DNA of 64,000 nucleotides from Centrapalus pauciflorus (taxonomy: Eukaryota; Streptophyta; Magnoliopsida; Asterales; Asteraceae), in assembly GCA_020465985.1 (NCBI GenBank), contig JAANYP010000849.1:206658-270657 (forward strand), read 5' to 3'. Each line of letters starts with the position of its first letter. Within the stretch, counting starts at the first letter, position 1. The notes beneath the pieces are model-generated. The model did not search any database and had not been told where the DNA came from. It saw only the letters and a program-made list of their open reading frames with translations. Position numbers and translations under genes: made by a program. Positions 47,068 to 58,440 of this stretch are shown in pieces.

Positions 47068-48320
47068 TTCCGGTAGGATTTGATTGGTGAAAATATAATG
47101 GAACCGGTAGGACATTCTTTAATTCTTATATATTATTGAGGCAATCTAAAAATATTGGAGATTAAAAGTATAAACATCATATATAATTCCGACGGGTTAA
47201 AACGATAATTTGTGAAACTTGGCGAGACTCATTATTAAACGAGAGATTGATGGTATTAATGAAGGGATAAATTGGAAATAATAGAACCATCAAGTAAGAG
47301 GATTTAAATATGAGTTTCGGATGACGGTTCCGACTGTTGTAGCACTTTAATATTGATTAAATCATGATGGAAATTGTTATTGAACATGTGGATAATATGT
47401 TTTACTTATGGAAATGGAGGTCCCTTGTGGTGTTGTTTAACCCACAGTGAGGTACTTTGTGAGTCCGGTTGAAATCCCAAAGAGAAATAAGATAACTTGA
47501 AGTTAACTAACGCACCCACTGTGAGTACCTCTGATTTTAACATGTCTGCATCTGCTTTATGTTTGCTTTGCCTACTGAGGCATGTTGTTTCACTTTCATT
47601 TGGCACTCTACTAATTTGCGTATATATATTGATGCACATTCATACTTGTTGCATGTCCATTCATTTGTTGTGCATCCTATCAATGGACCTGTGGGTCGCA
47701 TCTGTACTCCGATGTTACTGTGCTATATGACCAAGAGTTGACACCTCTGTGGTCAGGATAAACAGTAGGTCATCCCCGATGTTATGTCTGCCTCAGATGG
47801 TTGGTTTTTCTTATGCCGAGCGTCATCTCGAAGGAGTTGCGGCTCGGGTTTGCGTACTTTGTGTACGTGTGGAGTATACGGTATGCGTTACCGGTGTTAC
47901 TCCTGGGGGCATCATAAGGATTTGTGGAATGTGTAAAATCATTGGTATTCACTAAGGATTGCTTACCCCTCAGTTGTTTACATTTTTTTTTACAGGAAAA
48001 GGGAAATCCGCTGCGGGACCTTCTAGCTAGGTCATCTGTTGAAGTATTTGAAGATATCTACTGCTTACTTTGGTAAAAGATCTATGTGACCAATGTTGTA
48101 ATATATTCGGGATGTTGTAATAATGAATTGAGTGCGTAGACTTAGTATTGGAACCTTGTAGCACCGTAGGGTGATGGACTCAGTTGTATTATTTTATTTA
48201 TGTACTTTTATGCTTCCGCACTGTAAATTAAGTATGCAGATCATTATGTAATTTATGTTTGGTTATTAATCCTGGGTGTTATGTAATTTTGGTTAAATGT
48301 GGCAAGGGTGTCACACGATA

Positions 48321-48333
48321 TGGTCTCAGAGCA
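48321..48333 (+). other. Primer-binding site of element E
   Basis: TGGTCTCAGAGCA, one base from the usual TGGTATCAGAGCA, 5 nt after the LTR end. Confidence 0.88.
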
Positions 48334-48549
48334 GTAGTTTGAGATTCAAGTGTCCGTGAGGTCTTGGTCTCAAACATTAAGTGATGACATGTAGTAATTG
48401 TAAGTGATGATCTGAACTAAGATAGGATATGATCAAGTGCTTATAGGAAAGTGACTTTCATACGGGACAACATGTGTTGTAGTTAACTATGTGATGGGAT
48501 CACTAAATGATTTATATGTTTTATATTTCAGAACATATCTGGAGGAGGA

Positions 48550-49317
48550 ATGACGCCACGAGAAATGAGGGAAATGATGCAATCAATGATGGCAGAACAA
48601 AACAGAATGATTCAAGACCAATTTCGGGCTCGAGATAAGGCCAAAGCTAAAAGAAAAGAAGACAAGAGAAAAGAAAAGGGGGAACAAGAAAAGAATTATG
48701 TTGTGGATGACATAAAACTTAGGAATAAAGCGAAACGTAAAGACAAGGGCAAGGAAAAGATTGATTATGAATACGGAATTGATGAGAATTACATGAAATA
48801 TGTAATTAGATCATTCAAGGACTTGCAACCACCAACATTCTCTGGATCTTTGAGAATTGAGGAATCAGAAATATGGATTTCAATTATGGAACAGATTTTT
48901 ACGGAAATGAATTGTAAGGATGAGTACAAGGTATGTTTGGCTAAGGATCAATTGATTGGACAAGCCAAGAAATGGTGGAGCTGTTGGGAAAAAGAATTGG
49001 GATCAGAATTGATTACTTCCTTTAGTTGGGAACAATTCAAGTTGTTGTTTAGTAGACAATATGGTGAGCCTGATGTTGTATCTCATATTGAACATGAAGA
49101 AAGAGCTATTGGAAATATTGCAAAGTCTAGAGGAGATGAACTAAATGGACCGTATTTGAGGTCAAGAACAAATAAACGTGATAGATGTAAAAGATGTCGA
49201 CGTTGTAACCAATTTGGACATAAGGCTGACAAATGTCCAAGGAAGGCCGATGCTTGTTATAATTGTGGAAAAGTGGGTCCCTTTAGCAGAACTTGCAAAT
49301 TTCGAACAAAGAATTAG
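48550..49317 (+). pseudogene. gag: Element E gag (255 codons, internally shortened)
   Basis: Starts ATG (MTPREMREMMQSMMAEQN) about 230 nt after the PBS. A Lys/Glu-rich basic coil spans residues ~30-75. A capsid-like part contains GQAKKWWSCWEKEL and FSWEQFKLLFSRQYG (residues ~135-175). The sequence then jumps within about 30 residues to the zinc knuckles, so the C-terminal capsid is deleted. The first knuckle is intact (CRRCNQFGHKADKC). The second (CYNCGKVGPFSRTC) has its His replaced by Pro and would not bind zinc normally. The frame ends at TAG, 49315-49317. It is the only gag in the window that is open from start to stop. Confidence 0.85.
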
Positions 49318-51975
49318 CATGTACTAACATTACATGATGAAACTATGATGGAAAAATTCAACAAAGGAGATGAGATCTATGAGACTATTGTTATAACTTT
49401 TGTACCTTAAATTACGGAGTTAGAAGAGTACTTTAAGATTTTATATGTAATATTTTATCGAAGTTTTCTGATTCTGAAGTTAACATGAACTTGAGTAATA
49501 TGAAATGTTATTGCTAATGTAGGTATAATCATGTTTGTGAATGAGAATACTCGAGTATATAAATAAGCATTAAATGAATAGCCAAGATGGATTTTGAAAC
49601 TTTGAATTGGAAAAGATGCTATAGATATTTTGGAATTTATGAGTAAGTTTAGAAGTGGTAATAAAGATAAGTTTGACCATCATGGGTTAAAGAATTGGAA
49701 ATTAATTGTATTAATACCATATATGACATGTTCGAGGAATTGATGATAAGTAGTTATGATTATCATAAAGTATGTAGCATTAACTTTTATTAAGAGAAAC
49801 TGTATGGTACATTGTGTTGATATTTTGACTTAAAAAGGGTTGTGGTTAAGAACAACAGGATTCGAACTGTTCGTGAGAATTTTGATGTAGTTGGAATCAA
49901 ATAGACTGTTTCAATATTGGTATATATTAATATTATATGAGGAAAAAAAATCAAGAAATTATTAGGAAAGCATACGGGGGTATAATAATACATGTAAAAT
50001 ACATGTTAATCTTAAAGGAAAATTTGAAATTTGCAATGCGAAATGTAAAGTAAGAAATGTATGTGAAGTATAATTGATAGGAAGGGGGATATAATACTAA
50101 ATGAAATGGAGATTTGATCAAACATAATAAGTTTAAAGAGACTTTGGACACTAATGAAATATGTTTATACAACAAAGAAACGTCTAATGCTACGATCCAG
50201 AATCTAAGGAGGACCCGGAGGTGGTCATGAGAAGTGTATGATTTTATTGACGACTGGTTATTTGTATCTACTACTTTTGCTCAACAAGTGTTGATGTCTT
50301 GGTCTAAGTTGTCTATTGTGATTAATGTTGAAACTGTTGAGTAACAAAATAGTTAACGTAGATCATGTGTATCATGATTGTACTTTAGTGATTGAAGAGG
50401 TAGTCTTCCATCTTTACTTGATTCCAATAGAGATCGGTGATTTGATATGATAATTGGAATAAATTGGTTGTGTATATGTGATGAGACGCATGTAGTTTGC
50501 AATAAAGAAATAATAAAGATAACTACGCCGGAGGGGCGGGAGATTTGTATATATGGAGATAGGAGAAGCGGGGATCAATGTCTAATGATGATTGTTAGGT
50601 CCCGAAAGTTGATTGCTTAGGGCTGTGAGTCTTGTTTGGTATATGCTATTGATGCCAAGACTGAAGAGAAAACTGTGGCCGATGCGCCTGTTGTCCCAAA
50701 TTTTTCCATATGTGTTCCTGGAAGACTTGTCTGGTGTGCCACCTGAAAGACAAGTGAAATTTTGTGTTGACTTGATCCCTGGGGCTTCTCCAATAGCTTG
50801 TTATTCGTACTATCTTGCACCTACCGAAAATGTAAGAGATGACGAAGCAACTTCAGGAGTTGTTGGATAAGGGCTTCGTTAGATTGAGTTCTTTGCCATG
50901 GGGAGCCCGATATTGTTTATGAAACAAAAGATGTCACAATGAGAATGTGCATAGATTAACTTGATTTGAACAAATGGACTATAACATATAAGTATCCGTT
51001 GCCAGGAATTGATGATTATTGATTAGCTGCATGAGAGCTAATTATTTTTCTAAGATTGATCCACGAATGGGATATGATTAGTTGAGGTCCGAAGAGGGAA
51101 TGTACTGAAAATGGCTTTCAGGGATAGTTATGAGCACTACGAGTCTCTGGTTACGACATTTTGATTAATTAACACCCCATCTGTTATATGGATATTATGA
51201 ATAGGGATTTGTAGACCGATGTTGGATCAATCGGTAATTGTAGTCATCGACAATATTCTGGAGTACTTTAAGTTTAAAGAAGAGCAAGATACACACCTGA
51301 GAAAGTTGTTGGAACTATTGAGAATTTGGAAGTCGTCTCACTGTTACTGAAAATGAGAGGTTTTCTACGATTGTTGGATTGCAGACAATTTGAGTAATTC
51401 GGTATATTTTATATACCAACTCAAGAAAGTTATTGTTGGAAAGACTTGCACAGATTTGCGTAAGTAAGGTTATTACTTTTATGGTAATCTAGAATCGATT
51501 ATGTCTGATTAGAAGAGTCGTTTCATTTTCGATTCATGGTTTGCTTTACAAGTGAGATTATGCACAAATATGGCTACGAGTAAAGCTCACCGACAACCGA
51601 TAGAAGATCAGAATGAATGGACTATTTTCACATCGGAATATATGATGAGATCATGTAATTTGGATTTAAGTATCAACTGAAAGGATCAATTGCTTTGATG
51701 GAATTTTTGTATGAGACTAGTTATCATAATAAAATCAAGAAAACACCGTTAAAGTTTTGTATCGGAGGAAAAGTAGAATCCCTACGTGTTGGAAAGAAAT
51801 TGAAAGGACTCTGATTGTTGAGTCTGTGATATGAAAGAAGAGTTATAATGATGAGACACCTAAACTAATCAGCTTTGAGATAAACGATTGGATATATTGG
51901 AAAGCATCACCGACGAGGGGTGTTACTCGTTTTGTGAAAGAGGCAAGCTGGCATTAAGGTGTATTGGCTCAATTT
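49318..51975 (+). pseudogene. pol: Element E pol, heavily decayed
   Basis: Scraps in order. A protease tail has IIGINWLC and TTPEGREICIYGDR at about 50450-50570. The protease/RT linker has GVPPERQVKFCVDLIPGASPIA (frame 50613-50870). RT pieces include QELLDKGFVR and ANYFSKIDPRMGYD (to about 51080). A damaged integrase has TSEYMMRSCNLDLSIN near 51640-51680. At the end, WKASPTRGVTRFVKEASWH (about 51895-51955) joins directly to the LTR end. TAA at 50833-50835 follows ATG at the linker. Dozens of stops and shifts; the oldest-looking pol here. Stretches at 49320-50180 give no recognisable protein. Confidence 0.8.
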
Positions 51976-52030
51976 GGTGATTACTCCTGGGTGTTATGTA
52001 ATTTTGCTTAAACGTGGCAAGGGTGTCACA
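51976..52030 (+). repeat. Element E 3' LTR terminal stub
   Basis: About 55 bp, CCTGGGTGTTATGTAATTTT to GTGTCACA, matching the end of the 5' LTR. Confidence 0.88.
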
Positions 52031-52035
52031 CCAAA

Positions 52036-52160
52036 TTTCATCCCTATTTAGCTAATTTTTTCCACTTTTAGTGCATCGTCCGTTAAACGTAACGACACAA
52101 CCGTTAAATTTGTAAGAATAACATTTTTACCCTTTTCACTGTGACACTTTTAGTCCCTAT
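52036..52160. repeat. Dispersed non-coding repeat, right part
   Basis: Continues the repeat at 45722-45794 after element E. It is cut by element F at 52161. Confidence 0.65.
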
Positions 52161-52987
52161 TGTAACGACCCGATTATTTATTATACTTAATAATTAATAT
52201 TTATTGTAAAGAAATACAAACTCGGAATATTAATTAATTTTGTAACATATAAATGAATGTGTTGTTTAAATTATAATAGTTAACATTTGATTTATGAAGT
52301 AGGGATCTCAAAAGAAATGAAAATAATTCTAGGGGCTTGTTGATAAATATTGTAAAGTATAGGGACTAAAAGAAAAAGGAAAAATAAATTTCCTTCCCTT
52401 TCTTCATTTATAGGCGGACACAACACACACACACACTTATGTGTGTGTTCGCCCATTTCTACAACCTCACGAAGAGAGAAAAGAAAGAAAAAAAAGAAAA
52501 ATTCATTGTTGAAGAGAATGAAAAATCCGATTTTGGGAAGCTTCTTACGTTTTTTTGAATATCCAAAAAGGTACCAACACTTTCTTTTAAGAATCTTGCT
52601 TTATTTCTTCTCCTCATCATCTTCACCTAAAGAAGACGAGAACCAAAATGAGATTTTATGGAGAACAGTTAGAAATCGTCAGATTTTGAAAGAAAATGAT
52701 GAATATGTTAGATTCATCATTTAAAGGCTTAATATGCAAGTTTTTATGTATTATGGTGGGTTTAACTCAAAACCCAAAGATGGAGTTCATATGAACTCTA
52801 GATGATCCAAAAGAGTGAAAATGATGTTTTGATGGCTAAATGGATTTAAAAGTATGTGTGTGTGTGTGTGTATATATATAAATGTTTGGGAATGATTTCC
52901 AACCGTTATTAATAAATGAGAATAAGTTTGATGTTTTTAGTATTAAATCCATAAGGCAGAAAGTGCAGACCTGCACTCGACTCGGCG

Positions 52988-55446
52988 TGTAACAACCTAG
53001 TTTTTATCTCAGTCTTTTATTTAGTTTTTTATCCAAATAATGTAAATTTAACTACATTATTAGTTATGTAATTAATTAAGTTCAAAGATTATTTAATTGA
53101 ATTATATTTTGTTATAAATTATTAGTGATGATTAAATTAAAAGAATGTGTAAAATACAAAAGTTTAGTGGGTTAAATAGCAAAAATAATAAATTTATATA
53201 TAAAAGCAAAATTAATGATCAATTAAGATCATTAATCATCAAACCTCTCTCTCTCTACTCTCTCTCTACACATACGGCCAACATTACAAATTCATCAAAA
53301 TTCCATAAATTGCTACAATCAATTGAAGATTCAAGACAAAGGAGTTACAAGAATCAAAGATCAACAACAATCTACAAGATTTTTGAGGTAATTATTGACT
53401 AAACTCTATAATTTCAAGAAATTTGGTTCGGTTTTATTAGAAACCGAAATCTAAGATTAAAATGTGAAGATTATTGGTTGCATGTATAAAATTATGATAG
53501 ATTATGATGAATTGAAACAAATAAATGAAACAGAAACAAAATTTGATGCTTGGATTATTCAAATATTGAAGAAAATCAGAATTTTAACAAAAGAAGAGTT
53601 CTTGAAAAAAATATCATATTTTTGGATGATCTTACTTCAATTAGGATGTTATTGATAGGGAAAAATGTATAAAAACACTCCAATAATGTTACTATATCAA
53701 TATATAACATTGCATGTTACTAAAAAGTGTTTTTGGGAATTAATATGAAAAATCCGTATGAAGAACACCAAGAACACCAAGAACAATTTCTGGAAAAAAA
53801 TAACAAGTGTGGGATCCGAATTCGGATGACCCGAATTCGGATGATGTCCCATTTCGGTCCCATACTTCGGATAACTTATAAATATTTTGTTATGTATTGG
53901 TCCGAACTCGGATGATCCGAGTTCGGATAGTATCAATTTCGGATAAAGTACCGTTTCGGACAGAAGGTGGTCCGAACTCGGATGACCCGAGTTCGGATGG
54001 CCTATTTCGGATGATGCTAGTTCAAATGAATCATTTGGACCAACTTCGGATGTACCATTTCGGATGACCTAGAACCGAATCCGGATGATCCGAATTCGGA
54101 TGGTCCGAATTCGGATGGTCCTAATCCGGATGTGGTTTTTATGATTCAAAATATAAACAACAGAATTCCTTATATAAATATGAATGATCAGATTTCAGAA
54201 ATGTAACTTTATAAGACTTTGAGATTGATGCTAATATGATCAAAATATAAGATTGTGGGATCAAAGACCAACGAATGAATCTTGAGCATAAATGATGAAC
54301 ACTGAATATATATTATTCAGATGATATAAGAGCTAATAAATATCAGAAATGATATTAATAACAGATTGAGCAACGAGCAAAATGGCGAGCATCTGAAAGT
54401 CTGATATAAGTCAGATAGTGGTTCTATCCACTACAGATTGTGAGCAACAGAGCCAGAGCCAGAAACTAAAAGAGCACAAATAGCCAGTAACTGTGAGTTG
54501 TAGATTTCACTTTAACTGCATATTATGTGAATTGAGACTTTTGTTGCATGATTCTGATTTATTGATATTCTGATCTTGAGCTTATTGAAATATTGTCATA
54601 GTATATTTACTATGATTTGTTGAGCTGAGTATTTCTTCTTCTAGATTCGATTCTTTGACGAGTCATTTGATTGTTAAGCCTAACACCATCACTATTGCTC
54701 AGTGTTGGGTTAATGTTAGGCTTATGATGTGCTGATTTACGTGATGAAAGCACAGAGGGTAGCTAGAGCTGAGCATTCCGATGATATCCATATAGAGCTT
54801 TTACTGGTAGCTAGCCCAGTACGTGGCTGATCCGCACTAATGATGCGTGTGTATGGATTTATCATCATCCGAGCATTCCTTATGAATTTGTCTAAAAGTC
54901 TCAAGAGCAACAATAGTTTTATAACTGGGAGCTGAGCAAAGTCGCGCATCAAAAGAGCATAATTGGCCAATGTCCCTTCGAGATTGAGCTGTGCATGAGC
55001 CTAGTGCAGTGCATATAGAGCTGAGCCGTGCATGAGCCGAGTGCAGTGCATGTGCTTCCGCGTTCATAGTTGCATGTTAAATGTGAAATTCTACATTCTC
55101 ACTAAGCAAATAAGCTTACTCGTTGTTGCATTATTTTTCAGGTAAAGGCAAAGGATTGGCTGGACCTAGTTCTTAGGTCGGGACTTGAAAGAGCTTGAAG
55201 TACATTAGAACCTGTTCCAACACCTTGGTACTTAGCTGATGATTGAGCTTTGGGGTTCGGGTCTAGTTTATATTATGTGATTTGATGTAATAGTCTAAGA
55301 TATTTGTACCTTGCTACTTAAAATTCTGTCTCTGTTTGTAATTAATTTTATTTCCGCAATTGTAAATTTTATATTAGTTTCATGATTGATAATGCGTTGC
55401 TACTGGGGCTTGACTTGAGACCTTTGAGAAATCAGAGGGTCTTACA
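52988..55446 (+). mobile_element. Solo LTR H (2.46 kb), related to the element C LTR
   Basis: TGTAACAACC to GAGGGTCTTACA, flanked by CGGCG (52983-52987 and 55447-55451). The empty site is in the 3' LTR of F near 62573-62590. The end matches the element C LTR: GGACCTAGTTCTTAGGTC, GAGACCTTTGAGAAATC. It carries perfect 12-bp palindromes near 53901-53997. Confidence 0.93.
53810..54130. repeat. Cluster of TCCGAATTCGGA palindromes
   Basis: About 15 half-sites of TCCGAA(T/C)TCGGATGA. The best hairpin is TCCGAACTCGGA (53901-53912) with TCCGAGTTCGGA (53916-53927), a perfect 12-bp inverted pair around TGA. It is repeated with one change at 53971-53997. Confidence 0.92.
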
Positions 55447-56797
55447 CGGCGAGTCGGCCTTGAATATTGAAAGAAAATTTTTTCAAGTAAAAGTTTCGGA
55501 TGACTTGGGGTCCGAATTTCGGATGATGAGATCCGAATTTCGGATAAGAAGAATCTGAAAATTTCGGATGACCCTTGACCAAGTTTCGGACCACTCGATT
55601 CGGTGAAGACCCGAATTTTAGATGGGCGACTCGGGCCAGTTTTGGCCGGAAATTGTAATTTTTATTCTATCTTTGGGGATTTTTCGTCATAATATTTTAT
55701 GACATTAATTAAGAAAAATATTTATGCCAAAATAATAATTGGGGTTTAACACCGAAATTAATTAAAGTCTTACGACTAATATATCCAGATCACAGTTAAT
55801 AAATTATACGTCGTGAGACTTCTAAATATTATATTATGAACCTATCTGTAGGGGTTTGACGGGTTAAAGTTCCTTGGAGACTATTAACCCTTTTTTGACG
55901 ATTATATCTCGGTATTGAGGTCGAGAGCTTGTTGTACCTTACTGTGAGTTCTAGTATTAACGTATTCGTATGCATGTCATGAATTGTATGTTATTGCTTT
56001 TCGTATCATTATGATCCTTTTACATACTTTTCCATCACATACATTATCGTTGTTGTTTTATCACTCGGTTGATAAATTATTGATCATTCATTTGAACTAT
56101 TCGCTGAGACGGTAAGCCTGTGCGTGTGGTAACCATTATTACCTGTAAAACGATGAGCCTGTGGTCTGTGGTAATCGTATGACATCACTGTAAACTGCAT
56201 ATCGATAAGTCTGTGGTCTGTGGTAATCAAGTAGTAGAATATAAGTCCATTGTACGGTAAGCCTGAGCGTGTGGTAACCGCAATGTGATAGTTTATAAGC
56301 CATTAGTTGGCCTTCTGTGATTATTGATTTATTTCATGCAATTGCATGGCATCGTTCATATATCGCATGATACTTTAATCTAGAATCTCACTAAACAACT
56401 TTGTTGTTTACCCTTTAGATGATTATTCTTTTCAGCAACTGATAAGGGCAAAGGCTCGACTTGCTCGAATTGTTAGATTCCGATTGGAGCATGGATAGGA
56501 GCTCCATATTTTGTTGATGCTTGGGGTGGGAGTAGTAGATTTCCATTTTTGGACCTGAATTAATTATAGATTATTAATTCATGCGTAATTATAAATGTTT
56601 TAACATTGTAACCCCAGTTACATTATTCTGTGATTCCCGACACTCTGTCGTGTTGTATGCAAAGTGTTTGGAATCATGTTGATGGCTATCCAATTATTAT
56701 AAAAGTTTTAATTTGATCGTATTTCCGCAACTACTCTGTATGAAATATTGTATCATAGTAGTGAAATACTCGTATTAGTTGTATGGGTGTTTCAATT

Positions 56798-56812
56798 TGG
56801 TATCAGAGCCGG
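56798..56812 (+). other. Primer-binding site of element F
   Basis: TGGTATCAGAGCCGG, 3 nt after the LTR end, complementary to initiator tRNA-Met. Confidence 0.94.
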
Positions 56813-57179
56813 AGCTCATGGATAGAGTATAGTCGACGATACTCTACTTTGAGCACAGTTTCAGATGCTGGTATTGACCCACCTAGGCGGCAATATTATA
56901 ACAAATAGAAATTGACATTTGGCCTAGGATGAGATATTATTGGGTAGACTTTTAAGGTTATAACTTGAAGTATAATTATACATACACAAAAAATGTCATG
57001 TGCACACTTTGGTGTGAAAGAAGTGTTGAACCAACCTGTAACTGTTTGTTGCAGACAATATCAGATAACCAGTCAAATCGCGTTCTACGCCAGGAGGTAG
57101 AACATCCAAATGTTGGGGGAGACAGGGAGTAGTCTCAGGAATATGAAAGTGAATCCAGTTTTCGCACTGGTGGAGGGTC

Positions 57180-58440
57180 TAGAGAGGACCAGATGATGCA
57201 GATGATGGCTCAAATGCTGGAGCAAAATCGCCACAGAACGAGTTAATGGCGCAGTTACTTGCTTCCCAAAATGTTCAGGGAAAGAAAGATAATGCTGAAG
57301 ATCAACAAACAAGTAACGATAATACTAAAGTCGTGGGAAGTGGAAGTACGGATGAGAAGCCTAAGAAGGATAAAGATTGGAAGCACGACTCCTCTAAGTC
57401 AAAGAAGGGGATGTCATATAGAAACTTCATTGGTTGTCATCCTCCAGAGTTCAATGGACGAGCGACTGCTGCTGAGGCCTTGGATTGGATCAAGGCAATT
57501 GAGAAATTATTTCGTGTGACCTATGTCGGTAATGAAAAAAAGGTGCAGTACGCAGCTGCACAATTCGTTGGTCCTGCATTGACGTGGTGGGATTCAGAAG
57601 TTTAGATTTTGGGTTTAGATGTTGTGGCGAAAATGACGTGGGAAGAGTTTAAGACAAGATTTGACAAACAAATCTGTCCGACGGTTGCGGTGCAGAAAAT
57701 AAAAAGAGACTTCCTTACGTTTCAGCAAGGAGACTTATCGGTAGATGATCATCTGATCGAGTTCAACTCGTAAGCGATGTTTATGGGGTCAGTAATTGCT
57801 AATGAAAAGCAAAAGACTGACTACTTTGTCGAAGGACTGCGAAGTGAGATCCGTGAGATGGTGACGGTTCGCGCAGTCGAATCTTTTGTGAAAGCTGTGG
57901 AGTATACGCGACTCCAGGAATATGAATTGTTCCGTAGGGAACAAGAATCAGCTGGATCGTAGAAAGTGAAGGTTGAGTCTTCGCCGGGGACGTTTAAACA
58001 ACCTCAACAATCCTTCTCCAAGAACGTGGACTCTCGTTCACGTTCCCAATCTTCCAGACATTCGAAGAAATTTGCTAATTCCCACAACTCTCAATCCAAA
58101 TCTCAGTTTTCGGATTCTGTGCCTACCTGTAACCGATGCGGGAAAATTCATCGTGGGGAGTGTTTGTCCCCTATTGCTTGCCATGGATGTGGAGAGGAGG
58201 GACATATACGCCCTATGTGTGCTAAACGAAGTGATGTGTGCTATGATTGTGGCCAGGTGGGCCACCTTGCTCGGAATTGCCCGAAAAAGAAGTCAGCGGC
58301 ATCTGAAAGTAAAGGCTCAGTTGCAAAGCCTGGTTATGTTGGTGGTTCCTCCCAATCAAAGGGGAATCCGTCTAAGCCTCAAGCTAGAGTCTACCAAATT
58401 ACAGCTGTCGAGGCGCAGGATGTGCCGGATGTCGTAACCG
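57180..58440 (+). pseudogene. gag: Element F gag
   Basis: One frame (57246 onward) with stops at 57603 (TAG), near 57771 (TAA) and near 57960 (TAG). A Lys/Asp-rich leader precedes a capsid-like region with NFIGCHPPEFNGRATAAEAL (about 57420-57480) and VGPALTWWDSEV. The second capsid part holds TWEEFKTRFDKQ and YFVEGLRSEIREMV. Three zinc-binding motifs follow between 58130 and 58285: CNRCGKIHRGEC, CHGCGEEGHIRPMC and CYDCGQVGHLARNC. The linker RVYQITAVEAQDVPDVVTG leads into protease. The true start codon upstream is uncertain because the N-terminus is frameshifted. Confidence 0.88.

Larger units (their letters stand above)
52161..56794 (+). repeat. Element F 5' LTR, with solo LTR H inserted
   Basis: TGTAACGACCC to GGGTGTTTCA. 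The LTR itself is about 2.17 kb (52161-52987 plus 55452-56794). GTCCGAATTTCGGATGA motifs lie at about 55490-55620. The 93-codon frame at 52443 recurs in the 3' LTR at 62047 with indels. It is LTR sequence, not a confirmed gene. Confidence 0.92.

Noticed and set aside
52443..52724. 93-codon frame with Lys-rich start (also at 62047-62277)
   Set aside because: It lies in both LTRs of element F, and indels between copies change frame and length, so it is not maintained as a gene.
57085..57312. Minus-strand frame over the element F gag
   Set aside because: Shadow of the plus-strand Gag leader.
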